Assembly (NCBI GenBank): GCA_041831635.1
Contig: JBHASY010000059.1
Span: forward strand, 1 to 14,313
Direction of reading: 5' to 3'
Origin: Acetoanaerobium sp041831635
GTDB lineage: Bacteria > Bacillota > Clostridia > Peptostreptococcales > Filifactoraceae
DNA: 14,313 nucleotides
Below the pieces are notes generated by a model. That model ran no database searches. It worked only from the letters and a program-made list of their open reading frames with translations, and was not told the origin of the DNA. The position numbers were made by a program, and so were the translations under genes. Numbering within the stretch: position 1 is the stretch's first letter; the number at the start of each line of letters is the position of its first letter. This document shows positions 1-7,115 of the stretch, piece after piece.

Positions 1-1
1 A

Positions 2-30
2 TTGACAACAGGGATTAAGAGTGCTAAAAT
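2..30 (+). promoter_or_regulatory. Promoter of the flavodoxin-DUF3793 unit
   Basis: A perfect -35 hexamer TTGACA (2-7) is followed after exactly 17 bp by TAAAAT (25-30), a five-of-six match to the vegetative -10. Transcription would start near 37, right at the edge of the Fur-like operator and about 95 bases before the flavodoxin ATG. Seen in sequence; sigma-A use is inferred. Confidence 0.8.
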
Positions 31-37
31 TTAAGCG

Positions 38-73
38 AACGATAATTATTATCAATAATAAATAATTATCGTT
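38..73. promoter_or_regulatory. Fur-type operator (iron box) downstream of the promoter
   Basis: Positions 40-54 match the 7-1-7 Fur box TGATAATNATTATCA at all but the first base, with a perfect 6-1-6 palindrome at 41-53. The whole element is also a perfect 13-bp inverted repeat, AACGATAATTATT (38-50) against AATAATTATCGTT (61-73), with a 10-bp spacer. The right half gives a weaker second Fur box, so two dimers could bind side by side. It covers the predicted transcription start, which fits iron-dependent repression of the flavodoxin downstream. PerR uses a closely related box and cannot be excluded from sequence. Confidence 0.8.
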
Positions 74-114
74 GAATGGTATCTGTGTAAAATTTACATA
101 ACAAAAACATTTTT

Positions 115-122
115 GGAAGGAG
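115..122 (+). promoter_or_regulatory. Ribosome binding site fixing the flavodoxin start at 131
   Basis: GGAAGGAG lies 8 bases before the ATG at 131. A longer reading from the TTG at 113 would begin upstream of and translate through this site, and would add six residues before the conserved MKKVKVIYWSGTGNT start, so 131 is preferred. Confidence 0.85.
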
Positions 123-130
123 TTTATCTT

Positions 131-553
131 ATGAAAAAAGTAAAAGTTATCTATTGGTCAGGCACAGGAAACACTGAAATGATGGCAAAAGCTGTGGCAG
201 AGGGAGCAAAAGTAGGAGATACAGAGGTAGAACTTCTTGATGTTAGCAAGGCATCAGTGGATACTGTAGCCGGTGCTGACGCTGTGGCACTGGGATGCCC
301 GTCTATGGGAGCAGAGGTGCTCGAAGAGGGCGAAATGGAGCCTTTTGTTGAGTCTATAAAAGGTGTAGTAAGCGGAAAACCGATGGTTCTCTTTGGTTCT
401 TATGGCTGGGGAGATGGAGAATGGATGAGAGATTGGGAATCTCGTATGGATGGTTATGGCGCAAATATGCTTGCTGAAGGTTTAATTTTAAATGAAACTC
501 CTGATGATGCGGGACTTGAGAAGTGTAAGGAACTTGGAAAATTATTAGGATAA
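131..553 (+). CDS. Flavodoxin, short-chain type
   Basis: Small cytoplasmic FMN protein of 140 residues that carries one or two electrons at low potential and can replace ferredoxin when iron is scarce. The FMN phosphate loop SGTGNTE is at residues 10-16, the second loop GCPSMGAE near 57-64, and the isoalloxazine-stacking loop FGSYGWGDGEWM near 89-100. Length, order and loop wording are those of clostridial and Megasphaera short-chain flavodoxins. The ATG at 131 is chosen over the TTG at 113 because of the Shine-Dalgarno at 115-122. A strong promoter and a Fur-like box lie upstream, so expression is predicted to rise on iron limitation. The DUF3793 gene follows 15 bases after the stop and is probably on the same transcript. 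The physiological partner enzymes cannot be told from the sequence. Confidence 0.95.
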   Translation: MKKVKVIYWSGTGNTEMMAKAVAEGAKVGDTEVELLDVSKASVDTVAGADAVALGCPSMGAEVLEEGEMEPFVESIKGVVSGKPMVLFGSYGWGDGEWMRDWESRMDGYGANMLAEGLILNETPDDAGLEKCKELGKLLG

Positions 554-568
554 GGAAGAAGTTAAGCC

Positions 569-1189
569 ATGCAGACGATTAACAGACCGGATATAGTTTT
601 AATCAAAGAGGCATTAAATATATATGGAGATTTGGAATATTTGATGTACAAGATATGTTATCACGCTGCACCTACTTTATTTAGTTCAAAGCCGTCGTCG
701 CTGATTTGTCTGAATAACAACGGAAAGATTAAGCTAAAAGATTTATGGGATAGATACAAGGAAAAGCTCAAAAATTTGATTTCGCTTGAGTTTTTTGAAG
801 TCAAATCGAATAAAAATTGTGTTTCTGTACTTATTTATAAACGTGGGGATTTAGAACATATTTTATTTGATAAAAATGTTAAGTCTTATCTTCTAAGTTG
901 TGGGTATGATGATTACGTTTCTTTGGAAGAGGGGTTTGAGATTTTAAAAGAAAGAAACCAAAATAATTGCCCTGATGAGATTGGAGTATTTTTAGGATAC
1001 CCGCTATCAGATGTCATAGCTTTTGCCTCGGAAGATAAAAAGAAATGTTGTATTGTAGGTTATTGGAGAGTTTATTCTAATGAAAAAGAGGCTCTTAGTT
1101 TGTTTGAAGAATATGACAATGCCAGAAAATGGGTAGTGGATACTCTGGTAAAGGGGTATATGCCTACACAGTTGTTATTAGCATCATAG
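569..1189 (+). CDS. DUF3793 family protein of unknown function
   Basis: A 206-residue soluble protein with no signal peptide or membrane segment. It shows the conserved blocks I associate with DUF3793: an N-terminal HAAPTLFSSKPSSLI block (about 32-46), a central EIGVFLGYPLSDVIAF block (about 137-152), and GYWRVYSNEKEALSLFEEY near the C-terminus (about 164-182). In the central block a His that I recall as usual before EIG is Asp here (residue 136). Several Cys residues are present (30, 47, 84, 111, 134, 160, 161) but form no familiar metal motif. The start at 569 follows AGGAAG with acceptable spacing, 15 bases after the flavodoxin stop, with no promoter or terminator between, so it should share the Fur-controlled transcript. 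No biochemical role is known to me. A link to iron limitation or flavin electron transfer is inference from its neighbour only. Confidence 0.8.
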   Translation: MQTINRPDIVLIKEALNIYGDLEYLMYKICYHAAPTLFSSKPSSLICLNNNGKIKLKDLWDRYKEKLKNLISLEFFEVKSNKNCVSVLIYKRGDLEHILFDKNVKSYLLSCGYDDYVSLEEGFEILKERNQNNCPDEIGVFLGYPLSDVIAFASEDKKKCCIVGYWRVYSNEKEALSLFEEYDNARKWVVDTLVKGYMPTQLLLAS

Positions 1190-1212
1190 ACAGTAGAGGA
1201 AAAACAAAGAAT

Positions 1213-1268
1213 AAAAAAACCCGGATTGCTTTACATATGAAAAATGTAAATGTAATCCGGATTTTTTA
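1213..1268. terminator. Bidirectional intrinsic terminator between DUF3793 and mgtE
   Basis: The arms CCGGATT (1221-1227) and AATCCGG (1254-1260), continued by TTTACAT (1230-1236) and ATGTAAA (1244-1250), form a long hairpin with a small internal mismatch and a seven-base loop. A T run follows on the plus strand (1262-1267) and an A run precedes it (1213-1219), giving a U tract in both directions. It would end both convergent transcripts. Confidence 0.9.
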
Positions 1269-1296
1269 ATTTTTAAAAATTTCCTGTGGTTTTTAT

Positions 1297-2643
1297 CTAA
1301 ACTAAATACTGGATCATCACTGTAGCCAGTCCTAAGAAAAAGAAAAATCCAAGAACATCGGTAACTGTCGTTACAAAAACAGCAGAGGCCAGAGCAGGGT
1401 CTACACCCAGTTTTTTAAGTATTACGGGAACGAAATATCCTGATATAGTTGCAGCTGTAAGATTAAGCAGCATAGCAACTCCGATTACAAAGCCAAATGC
1501 AAAATTTCCCTCCCATGCATATCCTAAAACGCCTACCACTAATCCAAGACAAAGACCGTTTATTATTCCTATAGCTATCTCTTTTTTAAGTATGTCGGAT
1601 TGATTTTCATAGCTTATCTCTCCCATAGCGATACCTCGTATGATTAAAGTGAGGGTCTGAGAGCCTGCATTTCCGCCCATACCTGCCACCATAGGCATAA
1701 ATGTTGCAAGAGCGACTATCTGAGCTATAGTATTCTCAAAAAGGCTTACAGTCTTAGCAGCAAGGGTAGCTGTTACGAGGTTTACCAAAAGCCAAGGAAG
1801 ACGAGATTTAATAGCTCCGACTACACTGCCTTCAATTTTTTCCTCTCCATCTAATCCGGCAAGTCTGAACATATCCTCCGTATATTCTTCTTTTATGATT
1901 TCCATCACATCATCAACTGTAATTATACCCAGAACTTCTCCGTTATTACCTACTACAGGGATAGCCATAAAGCCATATTTTTCAAATATATGGCTGACCT
2001 CTTCTTGATCCATGTCTACAGGAACGCTTATTACATTTTCTATCATGATATCTTTTATTAGTGTGTCCGGATTAGATACGATAATTTCTCTTAGAGGAAC
2101 TACTCCTTTTAAGATATTATGTGCATCTACCACATAGATATAGTACGGGGTTTCTGAGTCCGGAGCCATAGTTCTAAGATACTCTATAGTTTCATGTACG
2201 GTATCAGTTTCTTTTATAGATATGAACTCGGTAGCCATAATACCGCCGGCTGACTCTGCGTCGTAGGACAAAAGGGTTTTTACTTCTTCGACCTCGTCGG
2301 TGTTCATATTTGTGATTATTTCGTTTTGTTCCTCTTCGTCCAGCGTTCCGAGTAAGTCTACCAGTTCGTCTGATGACATCTCAGACATAATGTTGGTCTG
2401 ACGACTTCCGGAAAATAGAGAAAGCAAGCCGAACTTTTCTTCGTCTTCTGCGTAGTCCAGTAGAGAAGCTATATACTCATCAGGAAGTCTTTCCAGTATA
2501 GGAGCAGGATCATCGTCTAACTCTTGCAGTGCCTCTAAAAAATCCACCGGATGTATCTCATCTATCTGCTCTATTATAGTTTCAATAGGGTTTTTCAATA
2601 TAAATTCAAGTATTTGATTTTTATCTTTTTCTTTATTTTCCAA
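1297..2643 (-). CDS. mgtE: MgtE-type magnesium channel/transporter
   Basis: A 448-residue protein, the usual MgtE length, with the usual order: an acidic cytosolic N domain (about 20-130), a pair of CBS domains (about 135-255), then a five-helix membrane domain (about 280-448). The membrane part has the family block PMVAGMGGNAGSQ (about 317-329) and a late FVTTVTDVLGFF block whose Asp429 corresponds to the pore Mg2+ site in known MgtE structures. In characterised members Mg2+ binding to the N and CBS domains closes the channel, so the protein senses its own substrate. The acidic residues needed for that are plentiful here. The ATG start at 2643 follows GGTGG. The gene is divergent from the c-di-GMP gene at 2914 and convergent with DUF3793. 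I see no M-box riboswitch in its short leader; the promoter instead carries a palindrome. Confidence 0.95.
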   Translation of the reverse strand: MENKEKDKNQILEFILKNPIETIIEQIDEIHPVDFLEALQELDDDPAPILERLPDEYIASLLDYAEDEEKFGLLSLFSGSRQTNIMSEMSSDELVDLLGTLDEEEQNEIITNMNTDEVEEVKTLLSYDAESAGGIMATEFISIKETDTVHETIEYLRTMAPDSETPYYIYVVDAHNILKGVVPLREIIVSNPDTLIKDIMIENVISVPVDMDQEEVSHIFEKYGFMAIPVVGNNGEVLGIITVDDVMEIIKEEYTEDMFRLAGLDGEEKIEGSVVGAIKSRLPWLLVNLVTATLAAKTVSLFENTIAQIVALATFMPMVAGMGGNAGSQTLTLIIRGIAMGEISYENQSDILKKEIAIGIINGLCLGLVVGVLGYAWEGNFAFGFVIGVAMLLNLTAATISGYFVPVILKKLGVDPALASAVFVTTVTDVLGFFFFLGLATVMIQYLV

Positions 2644-2689
2644 AATACCACCAACTTTCTGTTTTGCAAATGTAATTAAGCCCTATTTT

Positions 2690-2718
2690 ATTGTAAATGT
2701 TTACAAAGGCGATGTCTA
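2690..2718 (-). promoter_or_regulatory. mgtE promoter overlapped by a palindromic operator candidate
   Basis: Read on the minus strand, TAGACA (2718-2713) and TACAAT (2695-2690) are separated by exactly 17 bp; each matches its consensus hexamer at five of six positions. The start would be near 2683, leaving a leader of about 40 bases. The palindrome TTGTAAA-TG-TTTACAA (2691-2706) covers the -10 and part of the spacer, the classic place for a repressor to bind. No regulator can be named. Confidence 0.55.
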
Positions 2719-2719
2719 G

Positions 2720-2746
2720 AAATATTCATTTTGATTTTGAATATTT
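2720..2746. repeat. 9-bp inverted repeat in the mgtE / c-di-GMP divergent region
   Basis: AAATATTCA (2720-2728) and TGAATATTT (2738-2746) form a perfect 9-bp inverted repeat with a 9-bp A+T-rich spacer. It sits directly upstream of the predicted mgtE -35 and about 80 bp before the -35 of the divergent gene. No T tract follows, so it is more likely a protein site than a terminator. Its role is unknown. Confidence 0.5.
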
Positions 2747-2827
2747 GTTAATGACACAATTTGTAAATAGATGCATAAAATTTATATTTTAGGGTAATTA
2801 AGTAAGAAAATTTGCATTTTGAGTTTT

Positions 2828-2856
2828 TATACAAAATAGTATGTTTATGCTATAAT
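2828..2856 (+). promoter_or_regulatory. Promoter of the c-di-GMP gene block (extended -10)
   Basis: A perfect TATAAT (2851-2856) is preceded by TG one base upstream (2848-2849), making an extended -10. A weaker -35 TATACA (2828-2833) lies 17 bp upstream. Transcription would start near 2863, about 50 bases before the ATG at 2914. I see no riboswitch fold in that short leader. Confidence 0.65.
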
Positions 2857-2913
2857 TATAGAAAAAAAGAACTATATGAAAGTTGTAAAATTTAACTTAA
2901 TTTAGGTGAAAAT

Positions 2914-5241
2914 ATGAAGTCAATTAGAAATCAGATGCTGGTTTATCTGGTATTGTTGGCAGTAGTGACTTTTTCAAGCATGGGTTATTTTACTGCACAG
3001 GAGCTTAAAAAGTTAACTCCTTATGTTGAAAAACAGTATATGGACATAGCTAATTTACTATCAGACAAAATAACTAATGAAATAGAACGAGACTTAGAGC
3101 AAGTAAAAATGTTGAGCAAGTTAAATATAGTACAAGAGATGGATATGGAAAAGAGTATGGCTTTTCTAAAAGAGGTAAATCTTTCTAAAAAGTATATGAA
3201 TATAGGGCTTTTTGACATAAATGGAAAAGGAAGAAACACAAATGATGTTCAGATAGATGTATCTTCTCAAGACCAATATAAACAGCTTATTTTAGGAGAT
3301 AAGGAGCATTGGATTTCACAACCTTTTATCAGTTCTTTTACGAAGGAGAATATTCCCATTATAACCGTATCTCATGTGGTAAAGAGAAATGAAGAGAAAG
3401 TAGGACTTATAAACATAGTTTTTTCTACAGCATTTTTAGCTGAGGTAGTAAGCAGTATAGATATAGGAAAAACAGGATCGCTAAGGATTATAGATGGTGA
3501 AGGAAATATAGTGGCAAATTCGTCAACAGATATAAATATGACGGATAATACAACTAATATGATAAAAACTCAAAATATAGTTGACGAAATTATGTCAAAT
3601 AAAACAGGTATGATTACATATGTTTGTCCTGATGGAGAAAAATTTCTGGTTACTTTTTCGGAAATAAAAAGTTCTCCCAAGTGGAAGTTTATAGTATCTA
3701 TACCATGTGATGAAGCATTCAAAGAAACAAATGCAATTATAAATTTTTTCAAATTTATGATTCCGATATATTTTGTAATAATCGCTTCGATTTTGTATAT
3801 TTATTCGGGAAGATTGCTAAAGCCTGTTGAGAATCTTAAAAATATTTTTGACCGTGCGGCAAAAGGAGATTTAAATGTAAAGGCTGATGAAAAAATCAAA
3901 AATGAACTTGGAGAAGCCGGAAAAAGTTTTAATGAGATGTTGTATCGCATCAAAGGTCTGATGTACAAAGATCCCGTAACGGGGCTTTATAATACTAATA
4001 GATTTATGCTGGAGCTGCCACATAAGGTACAAGAATTAAATAAAGAACAGGGGATAGCTGCTATTTGCATAACTTCGATTTATGATTTTATACGTGTAAA
4101 CAGCATAAGTGGACACAAAACCGGAGATAAGGTTCTTAGAGCTCTTGGGAAAAGAATACTGGATTTTAAAACATCGTCTGAGATGGTGGGAAGATATTAT
4201 GGAGATGAAATAATAGCACTTTTATGGGCGAAGGACTATGAAAGCTTAGAAAATAAAATAAATAAGCTCTGGCAACTGTGTGATGCTCCAATGAGTGTAA
4301 ATAACTACAATTTCAGATTTAAAACTAACATAGGAGTAAGTGTAATACCTAAAGGAGTAGATAATTATTATGATATAATTCATGAAGCTACTATAGCAAA
4401 GCTAAAAGTTAAAAATTCAGGTGGAGACGGATATATATTTTTCAATGAAGACATAAGAAAAATAATACAAGATGAGAAAGTTCTGGATGATGAAATTTCA
4501 AAAGCTTTAGGAAAAGATGAATTTTATCTTGTTTACCAGCCTATAGTGGATATAAAAACAGGAGAGATAGTTTCAAACGAGGCACTTCTAAGATGGGATA
4601 ATGAAAGATATTCAAATCTTCCTATACCTGTGGTTATCGAGTTTGCTGAAAGAAAAGGGTATATAGAGGATATAGGCTCGTGGGTTTTAAAGGAGGCCTG
4701 CAGACAAAATAAGCAGTGGCAAGACGAAGGACTCGGATTTACTTGTATATCTGTAAACATATCCGTTATTCAGATTGAAAAACCTGATTTTGTGGACAGA
4801 GTTAAAGAAGCTTTGAAGTTTTCAAATTTGTCTCCTGAGTATTTAGAACTTGAGATAACGGAAACTGTAGATATGGGAAATGTTAATGAAAAGCTTGAGA
4901 AGATGTTACAACTTAAAGAGCTTGGAATAAAAATTTCGGTAGATGATTTTGGTACGGGATATTCTTCACTTTCTTATTTTACGAAATTCCCTATAGATAC
5001 GTTAAAAATAGACAAGAGTTTTGTAAGTGATATGATGAACGATGCAAATGATATGACTATAATAGACACAATAATAAATATGGCAAAGGCTATGAATGTT
5101 GCTGTGACTGCCGAGGGAGTAGAAACTAAGGAACATATGGAAAAACTCAGAAGTATGGGGGCAGACAAAATTCAGGGATATTATGTAGGCAAGCCGAAAA
5201 AGGCTTTGGAACTGGAAGAAATGTTAAAGAAATCACCTTAA
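2914..5241 (+). CDS. Membrane Cache-HAMP-GGDEF-EAL protein, probable c-di-GMP phosphodiesterase
   Basis: A 775-residue membrane sensor. Order: helix 1 (about 7-27), an extracellular Cache-like ligand domain (about 30-275), helix 2 (about 281-298), HAMP (about 299-350), GGDEF (about 352-508), EAL (about 525-770). The GGDEF active site reads YGDEI (429-433), and the usual metal-binding Asp and the ND pair are missing (TSIYDFIRVNS at 387-397), so it should not make c-di-GMP and may only bind GTP as a regulator. The EAL site looks complete: EALLRW (556-561), Asn615, Glu647 in LEITET, DDFGTGYSS (677-685), Lys698 in LKIDKS, Glu734 in TAEGVET, Gln754 in QGYY. It should therefore hydrolyse c-di-GMP to pGpG. 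AGGTGA precedes the ATG. The cyclase gene follows after 67 bases, probably on the same transcript. The ligand is unknown. Confidence 0.9.
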   Translation: MKSIRNQMLVYLVLLAVVTFSSMGYFTAQELKKLTPYVEKQYMDIANLLSDKITNEIERDLEQVKMLSKLNIVQEMDMEKSMAFLKEVNLSKKYMNIGLFDINGKGRNTNDVQIDVSSQDQYKQLILGDKEHWISQPFISSFTKENIPIITVSHVVKRNEEKVGLINIVFSTAFLAEVVSSIDIGKTGSLRIIDGEGNIVANSSTDINMTDNTTNMIKTQNIVDEIMSNKTGMITYVCPDGEKFLVTFSEIKSSPKWKFIVSIPCDEAFKETNAIINFFKFMIPIYFVIIASILYIYSGRLLKPVENLKNIFDRAAKGDLNVKADEKIKNELGEAGKSFNEMLYRIKGLMYKDPVTGLYNTNRFMLELPHKVQELNKEQGIAAICITSIYDFIRVNSISGHKTGDKVLRALGKRILDFKTSSEMVGRYYGDEIIALLWAKDYESLENKINKLWQLCDAPMSVNNYNFRFKTNIGVSVIPKGVDNYYDIIHEATIAKLKVKNSGGDGYIFFNEDIRKIIQDEKVLDDEISKALGKDEFYLVYQPIVDIKTGEIVSNEALLRWDNERYSNLPIPVVIEFAERKGYIEDIGSWVLKEACRQNKQWQDEGLGFTCISVNISVIQIEKPDFVDRVKEALKFSNLSPEYLELEITETVDMGNVNEKLEKMLQLKELGIKISVDDFGTGYSSLSYFTKFPIDTLKIDKSFVSDMMNDANDMTIIDTIINMAKAMNVAVTAEGVETKEHMEKLRSMGADKIQGYYVGKPKKALELEEMLKKSP

Positions 5242-5248
5242 ATTTGGC

Positions 5249-5276
5249 GGCTAATTGTATTAACTTGCAGTTAGCC
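5249..5276 (+). repeat. Small hairpin between the phosphodiesterase and cyclase genes
   Basis: GGCTAA (5249-5254) and TTAGCC (5271-5276) can pair around a 16-base loop, with flanking GC/GC pairing if one base is bulged. No T run follows, so it is not an intrinsic terminator. It could mark an mRNA processing or stability site between the two genes, or be chance. Confidence 0.4.
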
Positions 5277-5308
5277 TGCGGTAGAAACATAGAGAGGGTG
5301 AGAAGGCA

Positions 5309-7066
5309 GTGCTATGGAAAAGAAAGCTTTCTATAAAGCAAGAGGTTTTTTATCTGGAAATTATTTTTGCTTTTTTGGCAGTTGTTCTTTTTGGGGGAAT
5401 ACTTTGTACAAGCGTTTATTATTTGCAATTTGGACATTTAAAAGATGAACTTTATGTATCAAATGAAACTAAGGCTATAATAGCGAAAAATATAAGCAAA
5501 GATATATTAAGTATATTAAAACAACTTTCAAACGGCGAACTTACAGGAGTGCCTGCTTTAGATAGAACCGTAGAAGGTATAAGCGACAGTATAAACAAGA
5601 AAACTCTTTACGAGAGTCAGTACAGCTTTATTATAGATGAATATGGAAAAATTTTAGTCCATCCTGAAGCAGATATGATTCAAAAAAAGTTTACATATTT
5701 TGGAGACAAAATATCTTCACTAAGTGGAGATGTAAAATTTATTGATGAAAAAAAACAAAAATGGGCTTTTTATACTGCCATAGAGGACAGCGATTTTTAT
5801 ACTGTAACTGTGGTAGATACAAAAGAGGTATTTGCCTCGTTGTATTATACGATATTCATTATAATAGTGTTGGGGGTAGTCTTGGCACCAATTTTAGTAG
5901 CAATTCAAGGCACTATTTTGAACAGAAGGATTTCTGTGCCGCTTACTGTGCTTGGAAACAGAATAAAAAAGATATCTAATGGAGAAAAACTCGAAACAGC
6001 TGAGTATACTTCTTCAAATTCGGAGATAGCGGAAATAGCACAAGAAATCGAAAATATAGCTATGATAGTAGTCAATAACAAAGAAGAAAAGTTGAGAACT
6101 ATATTGTTTTCGGTTACAGATGCAGTAATAGCAACAGATAGTAAGGGGATAGTAACATTTATAAATCCTGCAGCAAGATCACATATAAATTTGTCGGAAA
6201 GTGAAATCATAGGTAGAAAAATAGAAGAGGTTTTTGATATCTACAGCGAGAAAGATAATCGCAAGATAAATTTAGATATACCTGAAACATTAGAAGAAGA
6301 GCAGGAGCGTTATTATAAAGAGCACCATGTCAGAATGAAAACTCAAAGCGGTATAGACCTGCCTGTGGAATATAGTCTTTCTCCTATTAGGAATTCTGAT
6401 GCTAAAACTACAGGTATGGTCATAGTATTTAGAGATTATACCAACAAAAAGAAAAAAGAAGAGAAAATGGAGTTTATGTGTTACCATGATACTCTTACAG
6501 GTGTACATAACAGAAGATTTTTTGATAAGCAGGTGATTGCTTTGGATAATGAAGAAAATCTTCCGCTTACTATTATTTATGCAGATATAAACGGGTTAAA
6601 ACTGGTAAATGATTTGAAAGGACATATAGCCGGAGATAAGCTTATAACTCTTGCTGCAAGAAGTATAAAGAAAGCACTTAGAACTAAAGATGAATTGTCA
6701 AGACTTGGCGGAGATGAGTTTGGTGTAGTTTTGCCTCAGACCAGTTCTGAGTCGGCTGAGATTTTGATAAATAGAATAAAAGCTGATTTGGAAGATAAAA
6801 AAGTAGAAGAAATACCATTATCTATATCTTTTGGGTATGCTACAAAGCACAGTGTAGATGAAGATATAAAAAGCATTATCAAGGCTTCTGACAGTAATAT
6901 GTATAGAAATAAGATAAAAGAAAGTCTAGCTTTTAAGAAAAAAGCAGTAATGGATTTTAGGAAATCTTTAAAAGATAATAACGAAATGTCACCGGAAGAG
7001 AAGCTTAGAGTTACTAAGGTTTGCGATGATATTATGATGGAATTGGATATTGAAAGAGATACTTAG
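5309..7066 (+). CDS. Membrane Cache-HAMP-PAS-GGDEF protein, probable diguanylate cyclase
   Basis: A 585-residue membrane sensor. Order: helix 1 (about 13-40), a short extracellular Cache-like domain (about 45-175, with FIIDEYGKILVHPEADM), helix 2 (about 179-200), HAMP (about 201-255), PAS with PAC (about 260-380), GGDEF (about 390-540). The cyclase signature is intact: ADINGLK with Asp426, ND (434-435), GH (438-439), GGDEF (467-471). The product-inhibition I-site RTKD (458-461) lies five residues before GGDEF, the normal spacing. It should make c-di-GMP from GTP and be feedback-limited. The GTG start is supported by AGAGGGTG 8 bases upstream, and no other early in-frame start exists. The last 45 residues are not part of GGDEF and resemble the first helices of an HD-GYP domain, suggesting truncation of a longer bifunctional protein. 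It lies between the EAL gene and a radical SAM gene. Confidence 0.9.
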   Translation: MLWKRKLSIKQEVFYLEIIFAFLAVVLFGGILCTSVYYLQFGHLKDELYVSNETKAIIAKNISKDILSILKQLSNGELTGVPALDRTVEGISDSINKKTLYESQYSFIIDEYGKILVHPEADMIQKKFTYFGDKISSLSGDVKFIDEKKQKWAFYTAIEDSDFYTVTVVDTKEVFASLYYTIFIIIVLGVVLAPILVAIQGTILNRRISVPLTVLGNRIKKISNGEKLETAEYTSSNSEIAEIAQEIENIAMIVVNNKEEKLRTILFSVTDAVIATDSKGIVTFINPAARSHINLSESEIIGRKIEEVFDIYSEKDNRKINLDIPETLEEEQERYYKEHHVRMKTQSGIDLPVEYSLSPIRNSDAKTTGMVIVFRDYTNKKKKEEKMEFMCYHDTLTGVHNRRFFDKQVIALDNEENLPLTIIYADINGLKLVNDLKGHIAGDKLITLAARSIKKALRTKDELSRLGGDEFGVVLPQTSSESAEILINRIKADLEDKKVEEIPLSISFGYATKHSVDEDIKSIIKASDSNMYRNKIKESLAFKKKAVMDFRKSLKDNNEMSPEEKLRVTKVCDDIMMELDIERDT

Positions 7067-7111
7067 ACCAAAAGAGCCTTACTTTGTAGATTAGCAGAAA
7101 TCAAGGAGTGA
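6931..7111 (+). pseudogene. Possible remnant of an HD-GYP domain spanning the cyclase stop
   Basis: The cyclase tail (codons about 541-585) reads like the opening helix of an HD-GYP phosphodiesterase domain: FRKSLKDNNEMSPEEKLRVT, then CDDIMMELDIERDT. Reading on in the same frame past the TAG at 7064-7066 gives 14 more codons, TKRALLCRLAEIKE, then TGA (7109-7111). LLCRLAEIK resembles the LLxxLHDIGK core of HD domains, with the HD pair replaced by AE. This fits a domain that was cut off and has decayed, with the next gene's ribosome binding site now inside it. The similarity is short and judged by eye, so chance remains possible. Confidence 0.35.
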
Positions 7112-7115
7112 AAAA

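Noticed and set aside
113..130. Flavodoxin start at the TTG at 113
   Set aside because: It would translate through the Shine-Dalgarno and add residues not seen in flavodoxins; the ATG at 131 fits both RBS spacing and homology.
2760..2773. 14-base word TTTGTAAATAGATG shared with 11343-11356
   Set aside because: A repeat of this length is expected a few times by chance in 14 kb of A+T-rich DNA.
2644..2913. M-box (Mg2+) riboswitch upstream of mgtE
   Set aside because: The predicted leader is only about 40 bases and no M-box core sequence is visible on the minus strand.
2857..2913. c-di-GMP riboswitch before the EAL gene
   Set aside because: The leader is too short, and no conserved GEMM core or paired stems were seen.
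5905..6210. Antisense 101-codon ORF inside the cyclase gene
   Set aside because: It is a shadow frame opposite a clear coding gene with recognised domains, and has no RBS or family resemblance. The other antisense frames inside known genes were rejected for the same reason.
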